Assembly: GCF_000234805.1 (NCBI RefSeq)
Contig: NC_016645.1
Location: 1,712,391-1,776,390, forward strand
Source: Pyrobaculum ferrireducens
Lineage (GTDB): Archaea > Thermoproteota > Thermoprotei > Thermoproteales > Thermoproteaceae
Direction of reading: 5' to 3'
DNA: 64,000 nt
Numbering within the stretch: position 1 is the first letter of the stretch; every line of letters begins with the position of its first letter. Shown here in pieces: positions 17,459 to 25,748 of the stretch. The position numbers were made by a program, and so were the translations under genes. Under the pieces are notes generated by a model. That model saw nothing but the letters and a program-made list of their open reading frames with translations. It ran no database searches and was not told the DNA's origin.

Positions 17459-17470
17459 GTTGCTCGTGGC
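17454..17470. promoter_or_regulatory. Inverted repeat over antitoxin start codon
   Basis: GCCACG and CGTGGC form a perfect 6-bp inverted repeat with a 5-nt spacer that covers the GTG start of the 88-residue gene and sits just downstream of its TATA box (about 17474-17482). It could be an operator for autoregulation or an mRNA hairpin hiding the start. Confidence 0.4.
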
Positions 17471-17779
17471 TTTACGTATATAATGAGATGCGGCTGGCGC
17501 GCCCCGGCCTGCCCTCCGAGCGCTCCGGAGGATGCGGGGGCCTCTACAGACCCATATAAACGTACTGCTTATAAATTAGCTGAGGCGGGATTTTAGCCGC
17601 AGATCACATCAGGCGCTTCTCCCTACCTAATCTCTGGTTCTTTCTGAATTAGGAGGAGCGGCTGGCGGCTTTACATGGGGTTGCCGGAGCTTGGCTTTAT
17701 TTAGCCCATCTTAACAGTGTCTAGAAGAGGTAATCGCCACAGCCAGCATAAAATTAAAAATATTTAAAAGTGGCACGCC
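17471..17779. other. Intergenic stretch of about 310 bp
   Basis: It holds the divergent promoters of the PIN operon (minus) and the permease (plus, TATA-like AAATATTTAAAAG at about 17757-17769). Between them I see no coding frame and no clear RNA structure. Confidence 0.5.
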
Positions 17780-19090
17780 GTGGGGGAGCTGTCGCGTCAG
17801 TGGCTGAGGAGGAGGCTCGGCGTCTTTGACATATACGCCTTGGTGCATGCTGACGTGCAGAGCACCTTCTACTTCCTCGCTGGATACGTGGCGCTGGCGG
17901 CCGGGCTTTGGGGATTTGTAGGGACTGTGTATGGCGTTGTGCTTATGGCGGCCATAGCGCTCACTTACGGAGAGATGGGCTCCCGCTTTCCTGAGACTGG
18001 CGGGTCCTATTTATACGTCAAGTACTCCTTCGGCGCCGCCGTTGCCTACCTCTCAACATGGTTGCTCGCCTTTGATCAAGTGGTGATGATCGCCTACGGA
18101 ACGATAGACGCGGCTAAGGCGGTGCTGAAGCTTCTCCACGGCGCCACCGGGGCGTTTGAAGTCTTATTAGCCCTCGTCTTCTCTGGCGTGCTCTTCCTCT
18201 TAGCTCTCCTGGGGATTAGGGAATCAGCCTCGTGGGGTAAGGCGGTCGCTGTTATGGATCTCACCCTCATGTTTTCTCTCATAGTAACAGCCCTCGCCAC
18301 GAGGCCCTCGGCGCCCCCCTTTTTCAACTGGGGGGGCGTGGAGGCCGCAAACCTCTTCTTGGCCTTTTCCCTCCTCTCCAGAGGCTTTACCGGACTAGAC
18401 GCCCTCGGGCAACTGGCAGGAGAGGCTCGGGAGCCGCTTGTACAAGTGCCCAAGGCTACTGTGCTTTTGATAACCATCGGCGCGCTGGGCGCCCTAGGCC
18501 TCATGGCCTCTATCATGTCGGCGCTGACGCCTCATGACTTGACGGACCCCGCCATAGCGCCGGTTCTGCTCGCAGAAAAGATGCACCCAGTTTTGTACTA
18601 CCTCGTCGCGGCTAATATCATCGCCGTCATGCTCACAGCGGCTCTTACAGGCTACATCGCCTTCTCCCGGCTGACCTACATTTTAGCAGACGAGGGCCAC
18701 CTGCCCCCACACTTCTGGAGACTTCACAAAAGGTTTAGAACCCCCCACATATCCCTTACAGTTGCATTTACCGCCTCCCTCCTACTAATATACGTAGGGG
18801 AGATAAAGATTATACTCGCAATATACGCCTTGGGTTCCCTCATTAACTACCTACTAGTAGCCCTCGCCCTGGCCAAGGCCTCGAGAAGCGGGACGCTACA
18901 CGGCGCCTTCAGCACACCCCTCATCGCCGGAGTCCCCCTCTCCGTGTGGATGGCCATAGCGCTGATACCCATCGGCATCGCCCTGACCCTGATAGAGAAG
19001 TACCCCTACCTATGGGCGTGGGGCCTCTGGATAGCCGCAGGCGCCGTGCTGTACTACTACAGAAAGACAGCCGCTAGGAGCCGCCCCTAG
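17780..19090 (+). CDS. APC-family amino-acid permease
   Basis: 436 residues with about 12 membrane helices. The APC pattern begins after helix 1-2: LTYGEMGSRFPETGGSYLYV, followed later by GFTGLDALGQLAGEAREPLV, corresponding to the conserved helix 6 region with FxGxD and the loop E-x-x-P. Amino-acid uptake or exchange across the cytoplasmic membrane is the family role; substrate unknown. GTG start follows a TATA-like box by about 18-20 nt. Confidence 0.85.
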   Translation: MGELSRQWLRRRLGVFDIYALVHADVQSTFYFLAGYVALAAGLWGFVGTVYGVVLMAAIALTYGEMGSRFPETGGSYLYVKYSFGAAVAYLSTWLLAFDQVVMIAYGTIDAAKAVLKLLHGATGAFEVLLALVFSGVLFLLALLGIRESASWGKAVAVMDLTLMFSLIVTALATRPSAPPFFNWGGVEAANLFLAFSLLSRGFTGLDALGQLAGEAREPLVQVPKATVLLITIGALGALGLMASIMSALTPHDLTDPAIAPVLLAEKMHPVLYYLVAANIIAVMLTAALTGYIAFSRLTYILADEGHLPPHFWRLHKRFRTPHISLTVAFTASLLLIYVGEIKIILAIYALGSLINYLLVALALAKASRSGTLHGAFSTPLIAGVPLSVWMAIALIPIGIALTLIEKYPYLWAWGLWIAAGAVLYYYRKTAARSRP

Positions 19091-19388
19091 CCACAAGCTC
19101 CGACACTTTCCTCAAACCCCGCTCGATGTAAGGCACGCGGTCGGCCACGTCCTCCAGCGTAAGCCGCGCCTCGTGGAACCCCTTCACGTGCAGAAACCAG
19201 CCCTCTGCAAAAGCCAGCCTAAACTCCTCCCCCAGTGCCCCAGCCAGCTTTCTCACAGCTGAGAAAAAGATCCTCGCCTCCCACCTCCCCGCCCTCGCCG
19301 CCTCCCCGGCCTCTGGCAACCCTAAAACGACAGCCGCCGCCTTCACAGCCTCCTCCACAGCCTTGTACAGCTTCTCAGAGGCCTGCAC
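19074..19388 (-). pseudogene. PaREP1-family protein, N-terminally truncated
   Basis: 104 residues, matching the central and C-terminal part of PaREP1 proteins (QASEKLYKAVEEAVKAAAVV, HVKGFHEARLTLEDV). Upstream of GTG 19388 the same frame continues with family-like residues (YEEGKAQSDP) to a TGA, so the ordinary N-terminal helix of about 40-50 residues is missing. It may be a decayed copy or a short functional form. It ends 17 nt inside the permease gene, tail to tail. Confidence 0.55.
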
Positions 19389-19465
19389 CGGATCGCTCTG
19401 CGCCTTGCCCTCTTCATAAATACTTAAAGGTCATCTCTAAATGGATCCTCCCCTCTTCCGAAGGG

Positions 19466-19555
19466 TCAAGACTCAGAAGTGTAGCCAGCGTCCCTAGTGA
19501 TAACATACTCCACATCTATCCCCCTCGCCTTAGCCTCCCTCAACAGCGCCTCCAT
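19466..19555 (-). pseudogene. 29-codon remnant downstream of the Nudix gene
   Basis: Directly after the Nudix stop an ATG opens a 29-residue frame, starting MEALLREAKARGIDVEYVIT and ending RDAGYTSES. The RDAG-Y-T ending weakly recalls the end region of a Pth2-like peptidyl-tRNA hydrolase, but it is too short to assign. It may be a gene fragment left between the truncated PaREP1 and the Nudix gene. Confidence 0.25.
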
Positions 19556-19557
19556 GG

Positions 19558-20070
19558 CTACAGGAGGCCCCTGGCCCGCGCCGCGAGAAACGCTATTATC
19601 GTCTTGCTGTCCCTCACCTCGCCGCTCTCAATCATGCGGAGCACCTCCCCCGGCGTCTTGAAGACAACCTCCATATCCACCTCTCCGGGGTCCCTCTCCC
19701 CCACCCCCACGTACTCCAAGGCGTCGGTGAAGTAGAGCCTAATTAGCTCGTCGCTGAGGCCCGGGCTCGGGTAGAACTCCAGCAGGGGGACAAGCCTCAC
19801 CGGCCGGTAGCCAGTCTCCTCAACCATCTCCCTAACCGCCGCCTCCTCGGGGCTCTCCCCACCGTCAAGCGTGCCGGCGGGTATCTCCAAGGTCCAGCTC
19901 CTAAGCGCCGGCCTAAACTGCCTCACCAACACCGCCTTCCCATCTACCACCGCAAGGACCCCCACCGCACCTGGGTGGACCAGGTACTCCCCCCACACCA
20001 CGCGGCCTCCCACCTCCCTCGCCCTCTTCACCAGCGTAAACTTCCTCGCCCTGTAGATCACCTCATCCAC
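19558..20070 (-). CDS. Nudix hydrolase, ADP-ribose pyrophosphatase-like
   Basis: About 170 residues. The Nudix box is complete: [19 protein letters not shown] (G-x5-E-x7-R-E-x-x-E-E-x-G). It is preceded by [20 protein letters not shown], which is typical of ADP-ribose pyrophosphatases. It hydrolyses nucleoside diphosphate-linked compounds in the cytoplasm. GTG 20070 is 25 nt from a TATA box (CTTATAAAC on the minus strand, about 20090-20098), so the longer frame reaching back to 20256 is not used. Confidence 0.88.
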   Translation of the reverse strand: MDEVIYRARKFTLVKRAREVGGRVVWGEYLVHPGAVGVLAVVDGKAVLVRQFRPALRSWTLEIPAGTLDGGESPEEAAVREMVEETGYRPVRLVPLLEFYPSPGLSDELIRLYFTDALEYVGVGERDPGEVDMEVVFKTPGEVLRMIESGEVRDSKTIIAFLAARARGLL

Positions 20071-20537
20071 GCCGCAACCACAAACCCCGTTTATAAGCTC
20101 TGCTAGGCGCAAAACAAGCCAAGCATCCCCCAGACGGGCTCTAAACGGGCAAAGACAGCCAAGGCGTTCCTCCCTCAGCCCCCTTTTTATCAACATCCCC
20201 CCCCCCCTTTTTCCGTTATCCCTAGGGCGCTCAGCCATGCGACAGTTCCAATGCACCGGCCCCCCGGCGCCGTCCCTCGTAATCTGCCGACTAACCCTTC
20301 AATACGGCGCCACCCAGCCGCCAACCAAGGCTCGTAGCCGGATGTCCCCAACCTACCTAGAAATCAGCGACCAGAAACCGTCCCCATCCGTCGGCGCCCT
20401 GGGTATCGTCACCCACAGCCACGCAACACACGAAGTTTAAACCTTTCCTCAAATAAAACGCCGAGTTGCGGAGACGGCGGGGTTTGCCGAGTGATCACGG
20501 CGTCTACGCGGCCTCCGCGCTCACGCCGCTCTCCGCG
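20071..20537. other. Gene-free stretch of about 470 bp with a C11 run
   Basis: It contains the Nudix promoter and an uninterrupted run of 11 C at 20197-20207. No credible coding frame or RNA is seen on either strand. The codon bias of the frame extending the Nudix gene upstream is poor. Confidence 0.45.
20197..20207. repeat. Mononucleotide run, 11 C
   Basis: Eleven consecutive C, the longest homopolymer I noticed in the window, 127-137 bp upstream of the Nudix start. Long G/C runs were reported to vary by slippage in P. aerophilum, so length polymorphism is likely here. Confidence 0.8.
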
Positions 20538-20945
20538 TCATACCCCTCTGGGAAGCCAGCCGCTCCTCGTCCTTGTGAGCCCCCTCTCCTCCACATATCT
20601 AGAAACCCTCCTCTTCACCTCCTCAAAGATGGACGAGTCGCCGCACAGCGGCTTCCCATCAGCCACCGCGTCTAGGACAACCATCGACCACCCGAGCACC
20701 TCATCCAGCTTGTTGAGGGGGAGCCACACCACCTGTCCGACCCCCCTGTGCTCCACCCGGTAGTCGCCTCGCTCCACTATCGCCAGCAGATCCCAGTCGC
20801 TGAGAGGCGTGTAGTCACCCCTGGCTCTGGAGCCGAAAAGCGCAACCACCAGCGCCCTCCTGCAGAGCTCCTCCACAAGCCTGCGGGCCTCCTCCTCCCT
20901 AGCCCGCGAAACCTCACGCAAAGCCTCCAGCCACCTCTCGAACAT
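20538..20945 (-). CDS. MNT-type minimal nucleotidyltransferase
   Basis: About 135 residues. VVALFGSRARGDYTPLSDWD-L is the GSx10DxD nucleotidyltransferase motif. ATG 20945 starts MFERWLEALREVSRAREEEA; a longer frame would run into the HEPN gene. MNT partners of HEPN nucleases act as antitoxins, in several cases by adding AMP to the HEPN toxin. It overlaps the upstream HEPN gene by 32 nt. Confidence 0.82.
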   Translation of the reverse strand: MFERWLEALREVSRAREEEARRLVEELCRRALVVALFGSRARGDYTPLSDWDLLAIVERGDYRVEHRGVGQVVWLPLNKLDEVLGWSMVVLDAVADGKPLCGDSSIFEEVKRRVSRYVEERGLTRTRSGWLPRGV

Positions 20946-21300
20946 AGCCCCACACCACCTCCATACACTTAACAGCCTCCTCCGCCTCCCACCTCCTGTA
21001 GTCATTCAGCCGCGCGTCCGGATACCTAGCCTGCACGTAGTGAGACTCCAGACTCTCCGCACACCTCACAACATCCTCAGGAAGGGACCTCCCGAAGACC
21101 TTAGCCACGTAGCTAAGAAGCTCGGAGATGGAGTGAGACAGGGGCCTGGAGCCGGTGGCCCTGATCAACACGGCCTTAAGCAAAAACTCAGCCGCCTGCT
21201 GGGCGAAAAAAGCCGCCGAGTCGTACCTCCCACTCCTCAAATCCTCCCCAGCATACTCCCTAAACCTCAACGCCCTCCTCACCCAAGCTTCGTAACTCAC
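20914..21300 (-). CDS. HEPN-domain protein paired with MNT
   Basis: About 128 residues, helical. FREYAGEDLRSGRYDSAAFF and AQQAAEFLLKAVLI are the HEPN core, followed by SHYVQARYPDARLND with the RYPD motif seen in MNT-linked HEPN proteins. The catalytic R-x4-6-H of the RNase-active kind is not obvious. GTG 21300 has a TATA-like TATATAG about 22 nt upstream and a purine-rich GGGAGGTG before it. It forms a two-gene toxin-antitoxin-like module. Confidence 0.78.
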   Translation of the reverse strand: MSYEAWVRRALRFREYAGEDLRSGRYDSAAFFAQQAAEFLLKAVLIRATGSRPLSHSISELLSYVAKVFGRSLPEDVVRCAESLESHYVQARYPDARLNDYRRWEAEEAVKCMEVVWGYVREVAGGFA

Positions 21301-21648
21301 ACACCTCCCGACACACCAGATATATAGACTTACCCAGCCAGAACAAACCCCGAAACCGCCGGGGGCGCCTTCGGGGGGCAACAACCCCAGGAGCGGGCGC
21401 CTCCCGCAGACCCCTTAAGTGGCAAAAAACTATGAGCAGACACGGCGACGCAGAACTCCGCGAGGAGGCTTCCTAACACACCGCGCTGAGGACCCCCGGC
21501 GCCCCAGTCAATTATACAGCGCCTACATTTCCCCAGGAAGCCAGACGCGGAAAGTCTAGCAACGGGTGGTGCGCACGTACACAAAGCCCCAGCATATACA
21601 CCACTACGCCTCTGCATAAGGCGTACAACTCGAAACTGAATAGGAGAG
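21301..21648. other. Gene-free stretch of about 350 bp
   Basis: Lies between the HEPN promoter and the 3' end of tRNA-Ala. No coding frame with acceptable composition and no recognised RNA. The minus strand has several short GC-rich inverted repeats but no clear overall fold. Confidence 0.4.
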
Positions 21649-21740
21649 TGGTGGACCGGCCGGGATTCGAACCCGGGATCTCCCGCGTGCCCGGGGGAAC
21701 ACCGCGCGAGGCGGGCATCCTTCCGCTAGACTACCGGCCC
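21649..21740 (-). tRNA. tRNA-Ala(CGC) with a 17-nt intron
   Basis: 92 nt including an encoded CCA end. The acceptor GGGCCGG pairs with CCGGTCC, giving the G3-U70 pair that identifies alanine tRNA. The anticodon stem CCCGC/GCGGG encloses the loop CTCGCGC (anticodon CGC) once a 17-nt intron (21688-21704) is removed at the canonical position after base 37. The T-arm is CCGGG-TTCGAAT-CCCGG. Intron edges are shown by restoration of the 7-nt loop. The promoter lies in the TA-rich sequence just upstream (21741-21760). Confidence 0.93.
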
Positions 21741-22010
21741 TTTACATATATAGTACACGTTTTTAAGCTTTTCTCTCCTGGCAACTTATTCTGCGGCCAG
21801 GCTAGTTCATGTTCCGCGGGGGCTTTTCCCGTTCTCCTACGTCGTTTGTCGGCACGGCCGCTACATGATGTACTGGATTCTGGCGGATAGTAGTAATGTG
21901 AAAGCTCTTCATGGCGTGTGGGGGCTGGCTGTGTGGCTTGCGGCGTTAGGCGGGCGTGGCGGCCGCCTTGACTTCGGGGTGTGTTTTTATATATGGGTGT
22001 GGTGTTGTTT
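21741..22010. other. Intergenic stretch between tRNA-Ala and the next gene
   Basis: Holds the tRNA-Ala promoter and a TATA box (TTTTATATA, 21985-21993) 22 nt before ATG 22011. A sequence resembling a C box occurs near 21863, but the matching D, C' and D' boxes are missing. Otherwise empty. Confidence 0.4.
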
Positions 22011-23000
22011 ATGCCGTTTACCACTTATCATCTGGCTTCTTCTCTGTTGGTGGGCGTATTGCTTAGGGGGCGTGTGAATTGGCTGTCGTTCCTCATCGTG
22101 TCGACCTTTCTTGTGGATGTGGAGCCTTTGGCTAAGATGGTTCTGGATTTGCCGGGTCCTCTCCACGGGCTGGCGCATACGTTTGCCGCGGCGGCTGTGC
22201 TCGGGCCGGCGACTGGGCTGGCGCTGTACGCGGCGAGAGGCTTTCTGCGGCCTTTGTCCAACGCCTTTCTGCTCGAGGGGGCGGAGTCTCTGGGGGCGTA
22301 CGCCCTGGGTGGCGCCGCTGGGTGGGCTCTACACGTCTTTATGGACATGCCGCTGTACCCGGAGATGAAGCCCTTTTACCCTCTTGAGGGCAACCCGTTG
22401 CTATTGGCCTCGGTGGATCCCTTGGATAGCTGGCTCGGGGTGGCTTGGGTGTACGACCTTGTGCTTGCCTCTGGGTTCTTCGCCTACGCCGCTTATCTCT
22501 ACTTCTCGTATGGAGGTGGCGGGTCGGGGAGGGCGGCGGCGGGTTTGGCGCTAATGGCCTCTTTCTTCGCCTCTGTCTTTGCCACAGCCGTGGGGCAGAG
22601 CGTCCTGCTCCTGGGGGCGCTCGTGGGGGTCTTCCTGTTCTATTCTGCCCTCTGGGGGGCGGCGGGGCGCGGGGTCTTCCTCGCCGCGGCGGCTACCCTC
22701 CTCTCGGCTTCTCTGCTTCTCCTAGTGAGGCGGCTGGTTTTCGGCGATTTTGAGGTGTTTATCACTTCGTTTGTGTCTGACGAGTTTTACGTGGCGTCGT
22801 GGTACGTGCCGCTTGTGGCCGGCTTCGCCTTGACGTGGCCGGCGTTGCGGAGGGTCGGGGCTCCGCGGCTGTGGCTGTACGCAACGGCCGCCGGCGTGGC
22901 TACTCTGTGGATTCTGGTGGGCGGGGCGCTCCTCGCCGTGGGCCTGCTGGGCCTCTTGTCTTCGTTGCCCCGCAGACTGGCCGCCGGCGGGCAGGCTTAG
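22011..23000 (+). CDS. Polytopic membrane protein, DUF457-like (metal-dependent hydrolase family)
   Basis: About 329 residues with 8 or more membrane helices. The order H near the N-terminus (TTYHLASS), DVEP, LHGLAHTFAAAA, and ALHVFMDMPLYPEMKPFYP resembles the His/Asp pattern of the LexA-regulated, membrane-bound DUF457 hydrolases (YdjM-like). Start at ATG 22011 fits the TATA spacing; an in-frame GTG at 21981 precedes the box. Function beyond the family guess is unknown. Confidence 0.6.
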   Translation: MPFTTYHLASSLLVGVLLRGRVNWLSFLIVSTFLVDVEPLAKMVLDLPGPLHGLAHTFAAAAVLGPATGLALYAARGFLRPLSNAFLLEGAESLGAYALGGAAGWALHVFMDMPLYPEMKPFYPLEGNPLLLASVDPLDSWLGVAWVYDLVLASGFFAYAAYLYFSYGGGGSGRAAAGLALMASFFASVFATAVGQSVLLLGALVGVFLFYSALWGAAGRGVFLAAAATLLSASLLLLVRRLVFGDFEVFITSFVSDEFYVASWYVPLVAGFALTWPALRRVGAPRLWLYATAAGVATLWILVGGALLAVGLLGLLSSLPRRLAAGGQA

Positions 23001-23185
23001 GCGGCTCGACTTCTGTACTTTCAGTGTAGAACATCTCGCCGTTGTGGGCAACGGGCTCACCGACGTCAAGAGGGGCTTGCCTTTTCTGCGTTATTAACTA
23101 AGCCGTGCACGGAGCGTCTATATTCCCACACTGTCTTAATCGATGCCGTGCACAACATTTAAAAACTCAAATCATTGTTTGTGTC

Positions 23186-24157
23186 ATGTCCTCGGGTTCC
23201 GTATCCGCGCTCCGGGCGGCCGCCGCTTCTGTGACGCTTATCGCCTTGGTGCTGTCTGCTTTCACCAGCGCGGTGACTATCGTCGTTTCTTTTCCGGCGT
23301 ATAACATAGTGCTTGAGGAGGCTTTTCCACAGGCTCATGTGGTTCTGCTTACTAAGGGAGTGTCTGACCCCCATGAGTATCAGCTGACGGCGGGTGACGT
23401 GGAGTTTCTCCGTAGCTTAAACAGAAGTGATGTAGTGGTGTTGTCTATGCATGCGCCTTTTGAGCTGAGGATCGCCGAAATGGCTAAAAACGGCGAGATT
23501 AAGGCCAACGTAATCGACCTTACCAAAATCCAGCTTTATCTGACCTACGACGGGAGGCTCACCACGTACGGCCCTGGGGTCAACTCACACGACCACGGGT
23601 TGTTTCCGCCAAATGTTTTTAGGCTGGTTGACGCCGTGTCGAGGGCAACGGGTCTCAGACCTAATGAGGACTTCATGAGCCGCTTGAGTATGCTGAATGC
23701 CACATATTGTTGTAGGTTTTCTGGGAGGGCCATTGCATTGACGCCCGCCGCCGAGTACGTGCTCTATTGGCTTGGGTATAGGGACATCGCCGTGTTTATA
23801 AAAGAGCCGGAGGTGCCTCCCACGCCCGGGGATTTGCAGAGGGCGCTTCAATACGCTGGCCAGGGCGCGCCTGTGCTGGCTGTCGTTGTTGAAGGCGAGG
23901 CGCGGCGCATAGTGGATCAGTTTGTCCAGAAGGCTAGGGAGGCTGGTTTACAGCCTCACGTCGTCGTGGCAGACTTCTCCAAGGGGTATGTCAAGGTGCT
24001 TGAAAACGTCGCCGCGGAGATATCTAGACAGAGCACATCCACAGCCACGGCGCCGTTCAGCAACGCGACGGGGCAGGCAGACGAATGGCTTTTTGCGCTG
24101 GTCATAGCAGTGGTTGTGCTGTCTACCGCCGCTATTGTTCTCAAGAGAAGGAGGTAG
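23186..24157 (+). CDS. Membrane-anchored metal-binding SBP (TroA/ZnuA-like)
   Basis: About 323 residues. N-terminal hydrophobic signal (residues 8-35); a cluster A-I type fold follows with metal-ligand histidines in GVSDPHEYQLT and SHDHGLFPPN. The C-terminus has a membrane helix (ALVIAVVVLSTAAIVL) and a basic tail KRRR, so the protein is fixed to the membrane facing outward. ATG 23186 is 24 nt from a TATA box (ATTTAAAAAC). No ABC permease or ATPase follows. Instead an exchanger-type gene overlaps its operon, an unusual partner. Confidence 0.72.
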   Translation: MSSGSVSALRAAAASVTLIALVLSAFTSAVTIVVSFPAYNIVLEEAFPQAHVVLLTKGVSDPHEYQLTAGDVEFLRSLNRSDVVVLSMHAPFELRIAEMAKNGEIKANVIDLTKIQLYLTYDGRLTTYGPGVNSHDHGLFPPNVFRLVDAVSRATGLRPNEDFMSRLSMLNATYCCRFSGRAIALTPAAEYVLYWLGYRDIAVFIKEPEVPPTPGDLQRALQYAGQGAPVLAVVVEGEARRIVDQFVQKAREAGLQPHVVVADFSKGYVKVLENVAAEISRQSTSTATAPFSNATGQADEWLFALVIAVVVLSTAAIVLKRRR

Positions 24158-24160
24158 ACA

Positions 24161-25150
24161 TTGGCCTGGGTCTTATTTTTAAAGAGGTTTTTTCGACTGT
24201 ACGCATAGCTGAGGCGTCGTTGATTCCATCTATTGGGCCTCTGGGCGTGGCGGCCGGCGTGGTGCTGACACTTCTCTCCGGGTTGTTAATTGAGCAACTT
24301 GTCCACTTCATCTCATGGCGATATCAGCGGGCCGCGTCCGGCGTTGCGGCTATTTTCGCGCCTATAATTACCTCCAGCCCAGAGCTTGCTGTGTTCATCT
24401 TGGCTTTGCTGGGGGGCAGTTTGAAATCGCCTGGGGGTCTATCGTGGCGCAACCCTTCATGGCCTCTACGGTGATTTACCCCGCAGTGGTTCTGACGGCG
24501 CTTTTCTCATGGATGCTGGGGAGGCGGCGTTATAGGCTACCGCACGTCCACCGCATCGTCGCGGTGCCTCTTCTCGTGTTCACCATCCCCCTCCCGCCCA
24601 TCCTCTTTCTCCACCCGGAGAATACGGCCTCTACGGACAGCTCTACGGAGTGTTGCTCCTCGCGGTGTACTTCCTCTACGCCAAGTTTATGCTGAGGGAG
24701 GAAAAGGTAGAGAAAGGCCCGGCGGCTCTGTGGCTTAGAAACCCCGTTCTCCAGACCGCCGCCGCTCTCGCGGCGATGTTTTTCGGCGCCGAGTGGATGG
24801 TCTCTGGTATAAAAGAGCTCGGGGAGGCGGTGGGGCTGGACAAGCTGGCCCTCTCCGTGGTGCTTGTGCCCATAGCCACCGTCATACCTGAGTCCACTGT
24901 CGGCTTGATATTTATCGCCAAGGGGAGAGACGACGAGGGGGTAAGTGTCATTGTTGGGGAGAAGGCGCTTTACAGCACCTTCTACCCCGGCCTAGCCATG
25001 GCCCTCGGCGTCTATACACTTGAGGCGGCCGCCGCGGCGGCTCTTGAGCTGGCGATTATAGTTTCCATCTTCGAGGTGGTGGCCATATGGTTCGGCTACT
25101 TCGGCTTGACGGCGCCTATCGGCCTGGCGGGCTATCTCTACTACGTCTGA
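24161..25150 (+). pseudogene. Na+/Ca2+ exchanger-type membrane protein with apparent frameshifts
   Basis: Both alpha-repeats of the CaCA family are recognisable (APIITSSPELAVFILALLGG and VIPESTVGLIFIAKGRDDEG) but fall in different frames. Continuous protein is restored by adding one base at each of three places: the T6 run 24188-24193, the G6 run 24411-24416 and the CCCGG at 24614-24618. All three shifts are in the same direction. TTG 24161 has an excellent ribosome site (GGAGGT, 24150-24155) right after the SBP stop. The restored product is about 330 residues. Either a decaying gene or base-calling errors; the first shift is the least sure. Confidence 0.65.
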
Positions 25151-25463
25151 TGCTATACGCTACACGGAGCCTGTCCCATTTAATAAGATCCGGCCAGTTG
25201 TCGAGGAGGCGAAAGAATTCAGATCACGTCAGGGGGACACGGTATTTTTGTCACCACCTACTGAGAGGACGCGGTGAGCGAGATTTAGAGATATCCCCAG
25301 GCGGTGGTGCAAGCCGTTGCGGTGCTGTAAATCTATAGAGGCAGGCGGCAGTGTGTCTTCGGATGAATTCAGATGTTGTGCAGACAACGCCTTGCGTCGC
25401 GGCAACTTAGTTCTTCACATTGGACATCATATAATATTTATAAATGAGGCTGTTGTCCGGGGC
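25151..25463. other. Intergenic stretch of about 310 bp
   Basis: Carries a TATA box (AATATTTATAAA, about 25431-25442) for the next gene. Short open frames cross it (one from ATG 25149 to the TAG at 25338), but their composition is not protein-like. Nothing else seen. Confidence 0.4.
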
Positions 25464-25748
25464 ATGCATAGAGATAAGGCTATCGGCGTCGGGCTGATGG
25501 CTGTGGGGGTTGTGGGCATCCTCCTGTATGGATGGCTCGTATTTTTCTCGCCATGGCAGACGTTTATCCTGCAACTAACTGCGTTTGTGGCTGTGGCAAC
25601 TGTTTTGGGCATCCTTGCCTGGGTGGGCTATGCCCTAGCCACTACTCCGCCTCCGAAGCCTATTGAGGAGATTGAGAGAGAGGTTCAGAAGGCTCTTGAG
25701 GAGATCGAGAGGCAGATGAAGGAGGAGTCTCAGCAGACTTCTCAGTAG
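25464..25748 (+). CDS. Small two-helix membrane protein with acidic coiled-coil tail
   Basis: 94 residues. Helices at about 7-26 and 33-56 are followed by a proline linker (TTPPPKP) and a highly charged helix, IEEIEREVQKALEEIERQMK. ATG 25464 follows the TATA box by about 25 nt. Its last 89 bp overlap the 3' end of the convergent CDF gene. I recognise no family; a scaffolding role at the membrane is possible. Confidence 0.6.
   Translation: MHRDKAIGVGLMAVGVVGILLYGWLVFFSPWQTFILQLTAFVAVATVLGILAWVGYALATTPPPKPIEEIEREVQKALEEIERQMKEESQQTSQ

Noticed and set aside
21301-22010. Box C/D sRNA genes around tRNA-Ala
   Set aside because: Only isolated C-box-like words (for example near 21863) are present, without D, C' and D' boxes at the right spacing.
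25149-25338. A 62-codon gene after the exchanger
   Set aside because: Basic, serine/histidine-rich translation without hydrophobic core or family resemblance, no promoter at usual distance.
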